Assembly: GCF_003268395.1 (NCBI RefSeq)
Contig: NZ_LQXQ01000005.1
Span: 55,016 to 119,015 of the forward strand
Direction: 5' to 3'
Length of the DNA stretch: 64,000 nucleotides
Origin: Acinetobacter sp. CFCC 10889
Lineage (GTDB): Bacteria > Pseudomonadota > Gammaproteobacteria > Pseudomonadales > Moraxellaceae
How positions within the stretch are numbered: the stretch's first letter is position 1; each line of letters begins with the position of its first letter. The translations under genes and the position numbers were made by a program. The notes beneath the pieces are model-generated. The model saw nothing but the letters and a program-made list of their open reading frames with translations. It had not been told where the DNA came from and did not search any database. This document shows positions 1 through 9,476 of the stretch, one piece after another.

Positions 1-398
1 CGATTCACAATCGACATTAGGTTTGCTGAAGGCGGTGTATTAGGATTTTTGAGTGCTTCTATCGTTGAGTGAATCGCACCACAATGGCTATGTCCTAGCA
101 CAATGACCAAAGGACAACCAAAACTCTCTGCAGCAAACTCTACACTGCCCACTTGTGATGGCGCAACGATATTCCCTGCCACACGAATCACGAATAAATC
201 ACCAAAACCTTGGTCAAATACCATCTCCGCAGGAACTCGTGAGTCTGAACATCCTAAAATAATGGCAAAAGGTTCCTGACTACCTACCATTTCTGTTCGT
301 TGTTGGTGTGTCAAAAACTTATTATGATTTGTTTCGCCATGAGCAAAGCGTTCATTACCCTGTTTCAAACGTTCTAAAGCTTCTTGAGCAGTTAGCAT
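1..398 (-). CDS. Beta-class carbonic anhydrase (C-terminal part cut by window edge)
   Basis: Converts CO2 and water to bicarbonate; a cytosolic zinc enzyme. The first 132 residues are visible. They contain CSDSR (zinc Cys and the Asp-Arg dyad), RVAGN, and GHSHCGA, which supplies the zinc His and second Cys. This is the full ligand set of the beta class. The gene reads leftward off the window, so the C-terminus is missing. I chose the ATG ending at 398 because the protein then begins with the usual short helix (MLTAQEALERLKQGNERF). An ATG at 405 is out of frame. It stands alone, divergent from the hydrolase gene at 726. Confidence 0.93.
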   Translation of the reverse strand, partial: MLTAQEALERLKQGNERFAHGETNHNKFLTHQQRTEMVGSQEPFAIILGCSDSRVPAEMVFDQGFGDLFVIRVAGNIVAPSQVGSVEFAAESFGCPLVIVLGHSHCGAIHSTIEALKNPNTPPSANLMSIVN

Positions 399-725
399 GT
401 GTCATCAGTTCCATTGTGTGGAGATATATTTAATTTTAATACTGTCAATTTTGATTGTCACTGACTAAAAATAAACTCTGTTACAAATTAAGTTAAGTGT
501 TATGTTTTCATTCAAACAGATAAACATTGACCAATTATGATACAAAATATAAAAATACTTTGAACCAATCGACACTTTAACCACATCCAACAGATGATTT
601 AATCAACAACAAGCGATAAAAACTAACATTTTATGCAAAATATACCAAGACTTTAGCAAAACTAGGTCATCAAAAAATTGCATTTGCTTTATATAATGGT
701 GAATTGTTTAAAAGGAATCTGATTC
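399..725. other. Divergent intergenic region, AT-rich
   Basis: This 327-bp spacer lies between the carbonic anhydrase start and the hydrolase start and must hold both promoters. I see no ORF, strong hairpin or repeat in it. An AAAGGAA Shine-Dalgarno sequence sits just upstream of the ATG at 726. Confidence 0.5.
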
Positions 726-1756
726 ATGCCGCAAACGCCCTCAAAAACTTTTTCTAAATTTTGTAGAGCCGCACTCATTGCGAGTAGTATGACTTTTACT
801 TTGTCTAGCTTAGGACTAAATATCAGTCATGCCGCAACACATGAATCGATTGATTACCAAAAAGTATTACAAGAAGAGCGAACTTGGGCAGGTGTATCGA
901 GTAAAACCTTACGTGTAGGTGATGTGGTTTGGTCATATAGTGAAGGTGGTGACCGCAGTAAACCCACAGTTTTATTGATTCATGGTTTAGGGAGTAGTCG
1001 TGATACATGGAATGATGTTGCTCATGAGTTAACCCGTCATTATCATGTAATTATGCCTGACTTACCTTTTGCAGGAACCACTCAAGTTCCTGCAATTTTG
1101 ATATTTCTGTTCCTAATGTCACTGAACAACTGCGCCGTTTTATCGAAGCAGCCCGTATTCAAAATAATTTGAATGTCGTGGGGCATTCTTTGGGTGGCGC
1201 AATTGCGATGTTTTATGCATCTCAGTACCCTTATGATACTAAAAGTTTATTTTTACTCAGTTCTGGTGGTGTATTTAAAAGCAATAATACTAGCTATTTA
1301 AAAACACCTGTTTATCTCAAACAATTATTGGTTGCACAAGCAGGTGACTTAAATTTCGTCATGAATAAAGTCATGTACAATCCACCATTTACCCCAAGCA
1401 TTATCAATAATGAACGTGAAAAACTTTTGATTTTAAAGGCTCAGGATACCAAAAGAGTGATAGATCAAATCGATGCTTTAAATAAGTTATATACAACAAC
1501 ATCATTTGCTACGATGGTGAGAAATATTGAAGCTCCGACATTGATTGTATGGGGCAAACAAGATCAAATCGTTAACATGGAAGTTGCACAAGAACTTAAA
1601 ACGATGATCAAACGTAGTGAAACACCTGTAATTTTAGATCGAGTAGGTCATATGCCATTATTAGAAGCACCTGATAAAGTGGTTGATGCCTATCTGTCTT
1701 TTCTAGATAAAGTTCAGTTACAAAAGAACCCTTTGGCTGATCAGAAAATTTTATAA
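726..1756 (+). pseudogene. Alpha/beta-fold hydrolase (lipase-like), broken by a one-base frameshift
   Basis: The family is serine hydrolases or esterases acting on lipid or ester substrates. The first frame (726-1172) has a signal-peptide-like N-terminus ending near SHAA and the oxyanion motif LLIHGLGSSRDTW. It then runs into an unrelated tail after position ~1093. The second frame picks up exactly there: NFDISVPNVTEQLRRF, then the nucleophile motif GHSLGGA, the acid in VWGKQDQIV and the His in RVGHMPLLE. One inserted base at ~1093 (GC-AAT to GCN-AAT) gives a 343-residue protein with a complete Ser-Asp-His triad. SD AAAGGAA precedes the start. The second frame alone would lack the N-terminal strands, so it is probably not functional unless this is a base-call error. 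The next gene begins 12 bp later and may be co-transcribed. Confidence 0.85.
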
Positions 1757-1768
1757 TAAGGCATCATT

Positions 1769-2779
1769 ATGACTCATCCCATGATTGAACAATTGATCGA
1801 TGCACAATTGGCTTTTTTAGATCAAGAATTTACACAAGCAGATACCATCCAAAATGAATTTAAAGCATTTTATCTTTGGTTTCGCAAACAAACGCTGCAA
1901 AGTATTTGGAGTTTCGAGCAAATTAATCAATTGCTACAGAAGCAAATTTTAGCAACACCTGCCAGTGAGTTTTTGATTGAGCAAATCGCTGAACATATCC
2001 GTTTTGCACTGATCCACCCAAGTAATGACAATGCTTGTATTGAAGATATTATTCCTGTAGCCACGATTGATAAAATCGCACAATATGTGGCGAGTAAATC
2101 ATCACATCGAAAAGCATTGATTAAAAAAGTTGTGAATAATCCTGCATTTTCTCTCATGCTCACACAACTGATTCATCATTCAATCCAAGATTATATGGAT
2201 AATTCTGTGATGAATAAAAAAGTGCCCGGTGTTGGTCGCTTTATGAAAATGGGGAAATCTGTTCTAGAATCTGTTACTGATACCAATTTAGATGATACAG
2301 TAAAGCATTATTTGCAAAAGAATATTATTAAAATTAGCCAACTGAGTGAGCAAGTCATTAACCAACATTTTGATGATGATAAGCTCTACCATTTCCAAGC
2401 AAATTTATGGCATAGAATCAAAAAACAGCCATTAAATGTTGTACGAAATTATGTAGAAGTGAATGATCTACCGAAGACTGTCGCTATGGGGCATGAAATT
2501 TGGGAATATTTACGTCAGACAGATTATCTCAAACAGCAAGTTCATGATGGTGTTTACGCATGGTACATTCGTAATCAGCAACGCCCTTTTGATTTGTTAC
2601 TGCATGATCTGAATATTGATGAAGCATTAATTGAACATGAATTACAAAATTTACTTGCACCCATTATTCAACAACTTGTATCTTCTGAACATCTAAAAAC
2701 ACGGGCAAGAATCTATTTGGAAAAGTTCTATTATTCAGAACAAACCTTACAGATTTTAAATGTAGAAAAAGGCGTTTAA
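1769..2779 (+). CDS. Conserved hypothetical protein, mostly helical
   Basis: I do not recognise a family. The 336-residue protein is rich in Gln, Leu, Ile and His. It has no signal peptide and no clear membrane segment, and the spacing of hydrophobic residues suggests all-alpha repeats. It starts 12 bp after the frameshifted hydrolase, so it is likely the second gene of a two-gene transcript. Its stop codon lies in the loop of a terminator hairpin. I would guess an accessory to the hydrolase only from position; nothing in the sequence shows a function. Confidence 0.8.
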   Translation: MTHPMIEQLIDAQLAFLDQEFTQADTIQNEFKAFYLWFRKQTLQSIWSFEQINQLLQKQILATPASEFLIEQIAEHIRFALIHPSNDNACIEDIIPVATIDKIAQYVASKSSHRKALIKKVVNNPAFSLMLTQLIHHSIQDYMDNSVMNKKVPGVGRFMKMGKSVLESVTDTNLDDTVKHYLQKNIIKISQLSEQVINQHFDDDKLYHFQANLWHRIKKQPLNVVRNYVEVNDLPKTVAMGHEIWEYLRQTDYLKQQVHDGVYAWYIRNQQRPFDLLLHDLNIDEALIEHELQNLLAPIIQQLVSSEHLKTRARIYLEKFYYSEQTLQILNVEKGV

Positions 2780-2788
2780 CGCCTTTTT
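2766..2788. terminator. Rho-independent terminator, bidirectional
   Basis: The 9-bp stem AAAAAGGCG / CGCCTTTTT has a five-base loop that contains the stop codon of the 1769 gene. T-runs occur on both strands, so it can end both that gene and the convergent TonB receptor gene. Confidence 0.85.
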
Positions 2789-2834
2789 CTTATTCTACAA
2801 TTCAATCCATCTGTTTAGATCCGAATATTAGACT

Positions 2835-4919
2835 TTAGAAATTTGCCACAAAACTAATGCCATAACGACGACCATCAAGTAAACGATCACCATCTGAGTT
2901 TTCTGCAGTCTCATCTAACAAATTATAAACGCCAAATTTACCTTTTAAATGTGGGGTAAATTTATAGTTAAAACCAACATCTAAGAACTCATAGCCAGGA
3001 TTTGGATTAGACATTGAAGTACGGCTAAGATAAGCGGAAGTTTCTCCACGATAATGCAAACGTGACCATACATTCAATGCATCATTAATCTCATGATCTA
3101 CAGTGATATTAAACATGTGTTCTGGCATTTCATTTAAAGGCTGACCTTTGAAATCACCTGATTTAATCTCAGTATCTGTAAATGTATAATTTGCTGTAAG
3201 ACTAGTATATTCCGTTAGTGCTGCTTCAACTGTTGCCTCTACTCCTCTTAACTCTGCGTCATCCACATTAATACGATCACTGATGAAATAGAATGGTGTA
3301 GGACCTTCAGCACATTTCCATGCTGCAACATTATTACGGTTGGTATTTGAACCATCTGTATCTGTTTCACAGGTTCTCACTTCTGTGATTTTGTCTTTAA
3401 ATTGTGTAACGTAACCTGTTAATGAGGCATTAAGGAAACTATTTTTCCAGTTTAAACTCAACTCTGAAGATACGCTTGTTTCAGGATCTAAGTCAGGATT
3501 TGCACGGATAATGCCACGACCTGTTGAAGTTGGTGAACCACCGCCACCTGTTACACTATAAAAGCCTTCTGTCGCAGCACGAATATCAGGTTGCTTATAT
3601 CCTGTAGACACACCACCTTTAATGGTAAAGTTATGATCTAAACTATATACACCATATAGACGTGGTGAGACATTACCACCGTAGTTCTCATCATGGTCAT
3701 AACGTAAACCACCAGTTAAATTAAAACGATCAGTGATACGCCATGTATCTTCTAAAAATGCGGCTGCTGACCAACGGGATAATTCACTAAATTCAGGAAT
3801 ATTTGGATTACGATTGGTTGCTTTATCATTTAAAGCTTCATCTTTATAATAAGCACCAAATGATAATTTATGGCTTGCAACATCCCAATTCCATTGATTA
3901 TTGAATGTCCATGTTTCAAGCTCAATACCTTTGGTATCTAAAGTGGTATTGGCACGATCTGGATTTTTAGAATTTTCGTATTGTAAATAAGTTTTGCTTT
4001 CTAAATTATCCGAATACTGCCCATTATGTGTTACAGAATAAACACTACGATAATTTCGAGAAGCAGAATCCTCCGCATTTTTTGCAGGTGCAACTGTTTT
4101 ACTGACAGTAGAAGCAGCATCTTGGGTGACAAAATTCGCTTCAAATTGCAAATCGTGCTCATCATTTACCAAATAAGTTAAACGAGTATTTAAACTTTCA
4201 CGCTCTACACCACGAAAGCCACCGACATAACTGTCTTCTTCACGCTCTTGTTTATTCACACCCAATTGTAAACCAAGTTTATTGGCAATCAGTGGACCAG
4301 CAAGATACACCGAAGCATTTTTAATATCACCCGAATCGGCATAATCCTGTACGACAGTACCTAGCTCTACTGTACCAGACCAATCATCAGTGACTTTTTT
4401 AGTAATGATATTAACCACCCCACCCATTGCATCACTGCCATATAATGTTGAAGCAGGACCTCGAATAATTTCAATACGCTCAATCGAAGCCATCGGTGGT
4501 AAGATATTTTTTTCAAAACCGTTATCATCACCATTTGGGTTAACATCTTTAGAATATTGGCGTTTACCATCAACCAAGAACAACGTGTAGTTAGAACTCA
4601 TACCACGAATGCTAATACTTTGCGCAGAACCTGAACCAGATACCACAACCCCCGGTGTATTACGCAATACATCTGTAATATCACTATATTCACGTTTTTG
4701 TAATTCTTTTTGGCTAATCACCGTCATTGTTGCTGGCGCTTTACTTTTATCTTGCTTATAACCTGATGCAGTTAAAACCACTGTCTCAAGCTGCACAGGC
4801 TCTGCTTTATTCTTTTGAATATCACTGGAATTTTCTTGTGAATCATTTGCGTAAACTTGCCCCATCATGAGCGATAGCACAGAAATAGACAGCACAGATT
4901 GGATAATACGGTTTGACAT
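2835..4919 (-). CDS. TonB-dependent outer-membrane receptor (FepA/CirA-like, probably ferric siderophore)
   Basis: Imports a ferric chelate across the outer membrane using TonB energy. From the ATG at 4919 there is a signal peptide ending ...QVYA, then a TonB-box-like stretch (ETVVLTA). A plug domain follows over roughly residues 45-170, with SIRGM, LFLVDGKR and the IERIEIIRGPASTLYGSDAMGG block typical of FepA/CirA-type receptors. A 22-strand-type beta barrel ends in the aromatic ANF. The length of about 694 residues fits. A TTG at 4943 is in frame but adds residues before the signal peptide; CTGGAA before the ATG supports 4919. A Fur-box-like site lies about 95 bp upstream. The ligand cannot be read from the sequence. 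Confidence 0.93.
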   Translation of the reverse strand: MSNRIIQSVLSISVLSLMMGQVYANDSQENSSDIQKNKAEPVQLETVVLTASGYKQDKSKAPATMTVISQKELQKREYSDITDVLRNTPGVVVSGSGSAQSISIRGMSSNYTLFLVDGKRQYSKDVNPNGDDNGFEKNILPPMASIERIEIIRGPASTLYGSDAMGGVVNIITKKVTDDWSGTVELGTVVQDYADSGDIKNASVYLAGPLIANKLGLQLGVNKQEREEDSYVGGFRGVERESLNTRLTYLVNDEHDLQFEANFVTQDAASTVSKTVAPAKNAEDSASRNYRSVYSVTHNGQYSDNLESKTYLQYENSKNPDRANTTLDTKGIELETWTFNNQWNWDVASHKLSFGAYYKDEALNDKATNRNPNIPEFSELSRWSAAAFLEDTWRITDRFNLTGGLRYDHDENYGGNVSPRLYGVYSLDHNFTIKGGVSTGYKQPDIRAATEGFYSVTGGGGSPTSTGRGIIRANPDLDPETSVSSELSLNWKNSFLNASLTGYVTQFKDKITEVRTCETDTDGSNTNRNNVAAWKCAEGPTPFYFISDRINVDDAELRGVEATVEAALTEYTSLTANYTFTDTEIKSGDFKGQPLNEMPEHMFNITVDHEINDALNVWSRLHYRGETSAYLSRTSMSNPNPGYEFLDVGFNYKFTPHLKGKFGVYNLLDETAENSDGDRLLDGRRYGISFVANF

Positions 4920-5011
4920 AAAAGGTATTCCAGAGAGTTTCAAAATACAGAAAAAGAATGAAAAGTGCAGTTTGCGTGTCTAAGTGTAACAAATGTAAAT
5001 CTAATTACAAT

Positions 5012-5030
5012 AATAATGATAATAATTCCT
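5012..5030 (-). promoter_or_regulatory. Fur-box-like operator upstream of the TonB receptor
   Basis: AATAATGATAATAATTCCT matches 14 of 19 positions of the classical Fur consensus, with an uninterrupted 11-base core (ATAATGATAAT). Its location before a siderophore-type receptor is what iron repression would need. nfuA on the far side reads away from the site on the same strand, so the receptor is the likely target. Confidence 0.6.
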
Positions 5031-5154
5031 ATTAAGTTTAACTAGAACCTATCTATTTGCTTTATATTTAACCAAACGTTTAAATTTTTAAGGTTGTTTT
5101 AAGTTTTATAATTTTTTAAATAAGTAAAATACTGCCTCTAAAATATTCACTCAT

Positions 5155-5183
5155 AAAAAAAGCTCCTCGATTTGAGAAGCTTT
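5155..5183 (-). terminator. Terminator of nfuA
   Basis: A hairpin of AAAGCTTCTC and GAGGAGCTTT (one mismatch, five-base loop) is followed on the minus strand by T residues. It lies about 20 bp after the nfuA stop. Confidence 0.8.
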
Positions 5184-5204
5184 CTAAAATATTTTCAAAC
5201 AAAA

Positions 5205-5843
5205 TTATTTGAAATATGCACCATCTGCTTGGCTATGGTCAGTTTGATCCACCACACGTGCTAGTTCAGGAACATGTTCTTTTAGTGTCGTTTCCACACC
5301 TTGTTTCAACGTCACATCAATCGCAGAACAACCTTGGCAACCACCACCAAATTTAAGTACTGCAGTTAAGCCATGTTCTTCATCTTCAACAACTTCAACC
5401 AATGCACAGTTACCGCCATGCCCAGCCAAACCTGGATTGATTTCTGCTTGCAATACATAAGTAATACGTTCTTCAATCGATGCATCAGGACCAACACGAG
5501 GTACTTTTGAATTCGGCGCACGGAATGTTAACTGCCCACCAAAGCGGTCTTTGTTGTAGTCAATCACCGCATCTTTTAGATATGGTATTGATGGTGAATC
5601 GATAAATGCAGGAAATTCTGCATATTCTTGACGGTAATCAGTTGCAATCACTTCTTCAGGTGCGCTATATGCCATACAACATTCAGCACGTGGCGTGCCT
5701 GCATTTTCTACAAACACACGAACGCCAATGCCTGGAGTATTTTGTTTTTCCAATAATTCTTTCAAATACTCTTGCGCAGTTGGAGTAATCAATAAATTTG
5801 GAAGTTCTTCTGCAACTGCAGTATTGGTGTTCTCAGTCGACAT
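5205..5843 (-). CDS. nfuA: Fe-S biogenesis protein NfuA
   Basis: A carrier that receives and delivers [4Fe-4S] clusters to target enzymes in the cytosol. The 212-residue protein has the expected two parts. An N-terminal degenerate A-type (IscA-like) domain spans roughly residues 15-110. A C-terminal Nfu domain carries the cluster-binding CxxC motif in GGGCQGCSAIDVTL. Length and order match gamma-proteobacterial NfuA. The start ATG at 5843 is preceded by a GAGGATAG-like ribosome site. It sits next to an iron-uptake receptor but has its own terminator. Confidence 0.95.
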   Translation of the reverse strand: MSTENTNTAVAEELPNLLITPTAQEYLKELLEKQNTPGIGVRVFVENAGTPRAECCMAYSAPEEVIATDYRQEYAEFPAFIDSPSIPYLKDAVIDYNKDRFGGQLTFRAPNSKVPRVGPDASIEERITYVLQAEINPGLAGHGGNCALVEVVEDEEHGLTAVLKFGGGCQGCSAIDVTLKQGVETTLKEHVPELARVVDQTDHSQADGAYFK

Positions 5844-6006
5844 AACTCTATCCTCAAGCTGAAGTCGGTATTTTAACTGAAGATGAGGACGAATAAATAA
5901 AAATCAACTAAAATTGTCGGAATTGATGAAAAACAACATGATTTAATCGCAATTAATGGCATGATTGCTGTTAAATTGATCTTCTAACTTTGCTTAGTGA
6001 ACACTT

Positions 6007-6627
6007 ATGCTGCATTTACCTTTTAATCACACGATTACCATTATCTTAATTACCGTGGTCATCTCCTTGATTGCTTTTTCAAAACGTCCAGTAATGGATC
6101 GTCTTATTTTTTGGCCACCTGCGATTCAACAAAAATCACAATATGACCGCTTTATCTCACATGGTTTTATTCATGCTGATGGTATGCATCTGTTATTTAA
6201 CATGGTTACCTTATTCTTTTTTGGTAGCATCATTGAAAGTTTTTATCGCCAATATCTCTATGACTTAGGCTTTGTCTTATTTTATTTGGGTGCATTAATC
6301 TTTGCAATTTTACCAAGCTATTTAAAGCATAAAAATGACAGTCAATGGGCGAGTTTAGGTGCTTCGGGTGCGGTCTCTGCGGTATTATTTGCCTATATTT
6401 TATTTCAGCCGTGGAAGTTGATTTTTGTCTTTTTCATTCCTGTTCCTGCGATTATTTTTGCCGTGCTCTATGTCGGTTATAGCATTTGGTCAGGTAAAAA
6501 GGGCAATTCGAATATCAATCACAGTGCGCATCTTTGGGGTGCTGCTTATGGTGTTGTCATGACGATCATCATTGAACCAAAAGTTATTCCTCATTTTTTC
6601 AATCAATTAATGCAATTACCTTTCTAA
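6007..6627 (+). CDS. Rhomboid-family intramembrane serine protease
   Basis: Cleaves transmembrane segments inside the inner membrane. The 206-residue protein has about six hydrophobic segments. The catalytic Ser is in GASGAVS, the catalytic His in HSAHLWGAAYG, and the conserved HLLFNM element (HxxxN) lies in the second segment. The last two features fit a minimal six-TM bacterial rhomboid with no cytoplasmic domain. The substrate is unknown. It reads divergently from nfuA. Confidence 0.92.
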   Translation: MLHLPFNHTITIILITVVISLIAFSKRPVMDRLIFWPPAIQQKSQYDRFISHGFIHADGMHLLFNMVTLFFFGSIIESFYRQYLYDLGFVLFYLGALIFAILPSYLKHKNDSQWASLGASGAVSAVLFAYILFQPWKLIFVFFIPVPAIIFAVLYVGYSIWSGKKGNSNINHSAHLWGAAYGVVMTIIIEPKVIPHFFNQLMQLPF

Positions 6628-6698
6628 TTTTGATGTCAAAATCACATCTTAAGTTGAATATTAGCCACATTTGAATGACTAATATTCGATTTAAATGT

Positions 6699-7622
6699 CT
6701 AGAAACGAATCCATAAACCAAGTTTAGCAACAGGAATCCATTTTAAAGAGCTACTAAAAAGTTCTTTTTCAACACGAAGTGCTTCACCCAGTGTCGTTGT
6801 TTGGTCTATATCTTGAACTGAAGTATTACCATTTTCAGGATAATATGAGACCTGTGCTTCACCTGCGTACATTGCGCCCAATTGTGTTGATAAGCCCCAG
6901 CGTTTACTGAGGTTTGGACTCCAACCAATACCAACATATGGCAAAACTTTTTTATCAAAACTTACATCAAGTTTGACATTTCCGACTGTGTTAGCATCAA
7001 AAATTGCATGATTAAACTCATATTCAGGTCGCTCTCCATCATCTAAGTAAAAATCACTTGGAGAATACTGCCCTTTAAAATTAATATCTTGATTATACAG
7101 ACCTAGCGAAATATGAAATGCACCTGCAAAAGGTCGAATATTTGCAGCAAGATATTGAACTTTGCTGTCATAGTCCACTTGATCGACTTTCATACCACTT
7201 GTTAATTCAAAATCTAAACCTTCAGCATTGTATTTACCGCCGTTATAACCTGCGACAATGTCTAGATATGAATTAACAGAAAAACCTGCACCAACTCCAA
7301 AACCTAACAAACCAGCTTCTGCAAAAACGACAAAAGGTTTTGCATTTTCTGCATACGCTAAACCTAAAATACGGCGCTCAGAGGCTGTATCGGCTACTGC
7401 TGCTACATTTTCAACCGTGGTCACAGCTTGGGGTGGCATTTCAACAGGTACAATGACTGATGTTTGTTCAGCAACAGTAGGCGCTAAAGTTGAATTTTCG
7501 ACTATTTCAGTTTCAACAGGTGCTACAACCGCCTTTATAATGGGCTTTGATTCATGAATAATCAATTCAGCATTCGCACTAGTCGCCAACAATAAGCTAA
7601 TACTTGGAAGAATATATTTCAT
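6699..7622 (-). CDS. Outer-membrane beta-barrel protein, unknown function
   Basis: A 307-residue protein with a clear signal peptide (cut near SANA). A Pro/Val/Thr-rich linker covers about residues 25-85. A C-terminal region of alternating amphipathic strands follows, with many Gly and aromatic residues, ending in WIRF. The terminal Phe is the usual BAM-recognition ending. It looks like a small barrel of about 8-10 strands with an N-terminal periplasmic extension. It starts 12 bp after the next barrel gene (7635-8885), so the two are almost certainly one operon. I cannot assign a cargo. Confidence 0.8.
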   Translation of the reverse strand: MKYILPSISLLLATSANAELIIHESKPIIKAVVAPVETEIVENSTLAPTVAEQTSVIVPVEMPPQAVTTVENVAAVADTASERRILGLAYAENAKPFVVFAEAGLLGFGVGAGFSVNSYLDIVAGYNGGKYNAEGLDFELTSGMKVDQVDYDSKVQYLAANIRPFAGAFHISLGLYNQDINFKGQYSPSDFYLDDGERPEYEFNHAIFDANTVGNVKLDVSFDKKVLPYVGIGWSPNLSKRWGLSTQLGAMYAGEAQVSYYPENGNTSVQDIDQTTTLGEALRVEKELFSSSLKWIPVAKLGLWIRF

Positions 7623-7634
7623 ATTACATTCTCC

Positions 7635-8885
7635 TTAGAATGTATAGCCCATATTAACCATGAAACCTTTTAAATCATTGTCAGTATATGTATAGGTTGC
7701 TCCAATGCGATAGTCTGAAATCCATGCATTCGGTTTCAGGTTTTTAAAGCCAATCGATGCAGAAATGTCATGTGACACTTCGGTATATAACTCATCCCCA
7801 TGAAAATCGGTACGTGCCAAAGAGACTTTCGCAATCAATGGGCTATTATTAATACTACGCTTTAATACTTGGCTATATTCCACGCCATTACGCAGTACAG
7901 TATTTTTTAAATCATAATGGGTTTCATAATCACCAATTTGAATCGAATCGGTTTTATACACGGTCGCCATATTAATAATATTAATAGATGCATCCCAACT
8001 TAAAGGAAACTGTAAATTACTCACCAAACCACCACCATAAATGATCGCAGCTGAACCTAAATCCTCTGAACCTGTCGCACCAACACGTACTTGTGGCATC
8101 ACGAACCAAGTTAAATCTTTATTCTCATAAGCTTTAACATTTACCCCGACACCTAGGTTAATACTTCCAGAATACGCGCCTTCTGTATCCACCAATGTGA
8201 TCGGTGCATCAATAGCTAAACCAATCTTATTACCAGCAAACCAATGACTATAGGTTAATGGCAGGTTATAAACATCTATTCCATAATCCCCTTGAGTATA
8301 ACGTCCAAAACGCGGTGCAATACCAAAACTAGAACGTGAACCTTCGGTTTTTGCACCCAGTGCATGATTTGAAGTCATATCAGACATTGCATCTGTCGTA
8401 CTGACACTCATCGTACTCATCAGACTATTTGGGTTACCTGCCACTGGATCAATCGCTGTATTTTTAACCCATTCTTTCGTCAGCGCTTTTAATATATAAC
8501 TATCTTCACCTTTGAGTGCATTCAAAAATTCTTCTTTGGCTTGCTCTCGTGTACCCCCTACTGCACCATAGGTTTTATGAATACCTAAAGATGGAATACT
8601 AAATTGTAATTGAGGTGAATCTTTTGCAAATTCTAATTGTGTATTTACACCTCTTAGATTTAATGCAGAATGTGCATAAGTCGTTTCTGTATAATTTGGA
8701 AATAATAATTTCATATTGGTTGATGCATACTGATCAATCGCATCACTAATATTGCTATATCCTTGTGTTTGATAACTTCCTTGATCTACATTAATTTGAG
8801 CAAAAAATACATCTTTTGCTTGTGTACTACTTATGACAAAACATGCCAAACCAGCAACTAAATATGCCCCGAATTGAATTTTCAT
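7635..8885 (-). CDS. Outer-membrane protein with C-terminal beta barrel, unknown function
   Basis: From the ATG at 8885 the protein has a signal peptide (MKIQFGAYLVAG...TQA). A soluble N-terminal part of about 170 residues follows, then a barrel-like second half with repeated hydrophobic/aromatic strands ending in MGYTF. I chose the internal ATG because the upstream in-frame extension (to 8927) precedes the signal peptide. It is the first gene of a pair with 6699-7622. The family is not recognised; transport or surface attachment are both possible. Confidence 0.8.
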   Translation of the reverse strand: MKIQFGAYLVAGLACFVISSTQAKDVFFAQINVDQGSYQTQGYSNISDAIDQYASTNMKLLFPNYTETTYAHSALNLRGVNTQLEFAKDSPQLQFSIPSLGIHKTYGAVGGTREQAKEEFLNALKGEDSYILKALTKEWVKNTAIDPVAGNPNSLMSTMSVSTTDAMSDMTSNHALGAKTEGSRSSFGIAPRFGRYTQGDYGIDVYNLPLTYSHWFAGNKIGLAIDAPITLVDTEGAYSGSINLGVGVNVKAYENKDLTWFVMPQVRVGATGSEDLGSAAIIYGGGLVSNLQFPLSWDASINIINMATVYKTDSIQIGDYETHYDLKNTVLRNGVEYSQVLKRSINNSPLIAKVSLARTDFHGDELYTEVSHDISASIGFKNLKPNAWISDYRIGATYTYTDNDLKGFMVNMGYTF

Positions 8886-9148
8886 AAATTTCTCACAGAT
8901 TCTTACATCAAATTTCCCCACACTCAATGTATTGTTTTATCAAAATTATTCTATTCCTCAAATGAGGTATTTACATGCAAATTCATTGTAAATATGTCAG
9001 ATAATAGTCAACATCACAGCCTAAATTTCTCTACTATCCTATTATTTTAAATCATGCTAAAAATTACAATTTCATGTAAAAAATCCGCTATTATTTTCCT
9101 AAATTTAAGGTATTTATAAAGAATAAACTATGATCAAGGAATGAAAAC

Positions 9149-9316
9149 ATGAAAAAAATATTTAGCTTGTGTACTGCTATTTTTTTAATTTCACTGAGTG
9201 CTTGTGCTGTACGCACACCCGCAGGAAGTGTTGTCATAGACCCTGATGGACATCATCATGACCACGATCGTGGTGGTTTTTGCCCACCTGGACAAGCAAA
9301 AAAAGGACGTTGTTAA
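9149..9316 (+). CDS. Small His-rich lipoprotein (55 aa)
   Basis: The ORF runs ATG 9149 to TAA 9316, preceded by an AAGGA sequence. The N-terminus MKKIFSLCTAIFLISLSAC is a textbook lipoprotein signal with lipobox LSAC, so Cys19 would be lipidated. The mature peptide is only about 37 residues. It contains the His/Asp cluster DGHHHDHDRGG and a tail CPPGQAKKGRC with two Cys. Such a cluster could bind metal ions (inferred). It stands alone between the barrel operon and the next gene. A weak hairpin with a T-rich loop follows the stop. Confidence 0.75.
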   Translation: MKKIFSLCTAIFLISLSACAVRTPAGSVVIDPDGHHHDHDRGGFCPPGQAKKGRC

Positions 9317-9476
9317 AACCTAAGCCTCTTTTTTTAGAGACTTTTGATCATTTTGACCTCAAATAATTTTATTGAAAAGTGATCTATTTTGGCAGAAATT
9401 GCCACCAGATATTTAAACTTGGCGTGGATAATGTATACATCTGTATATTAATGATGAAAAAATAGAGATTTTTTGC

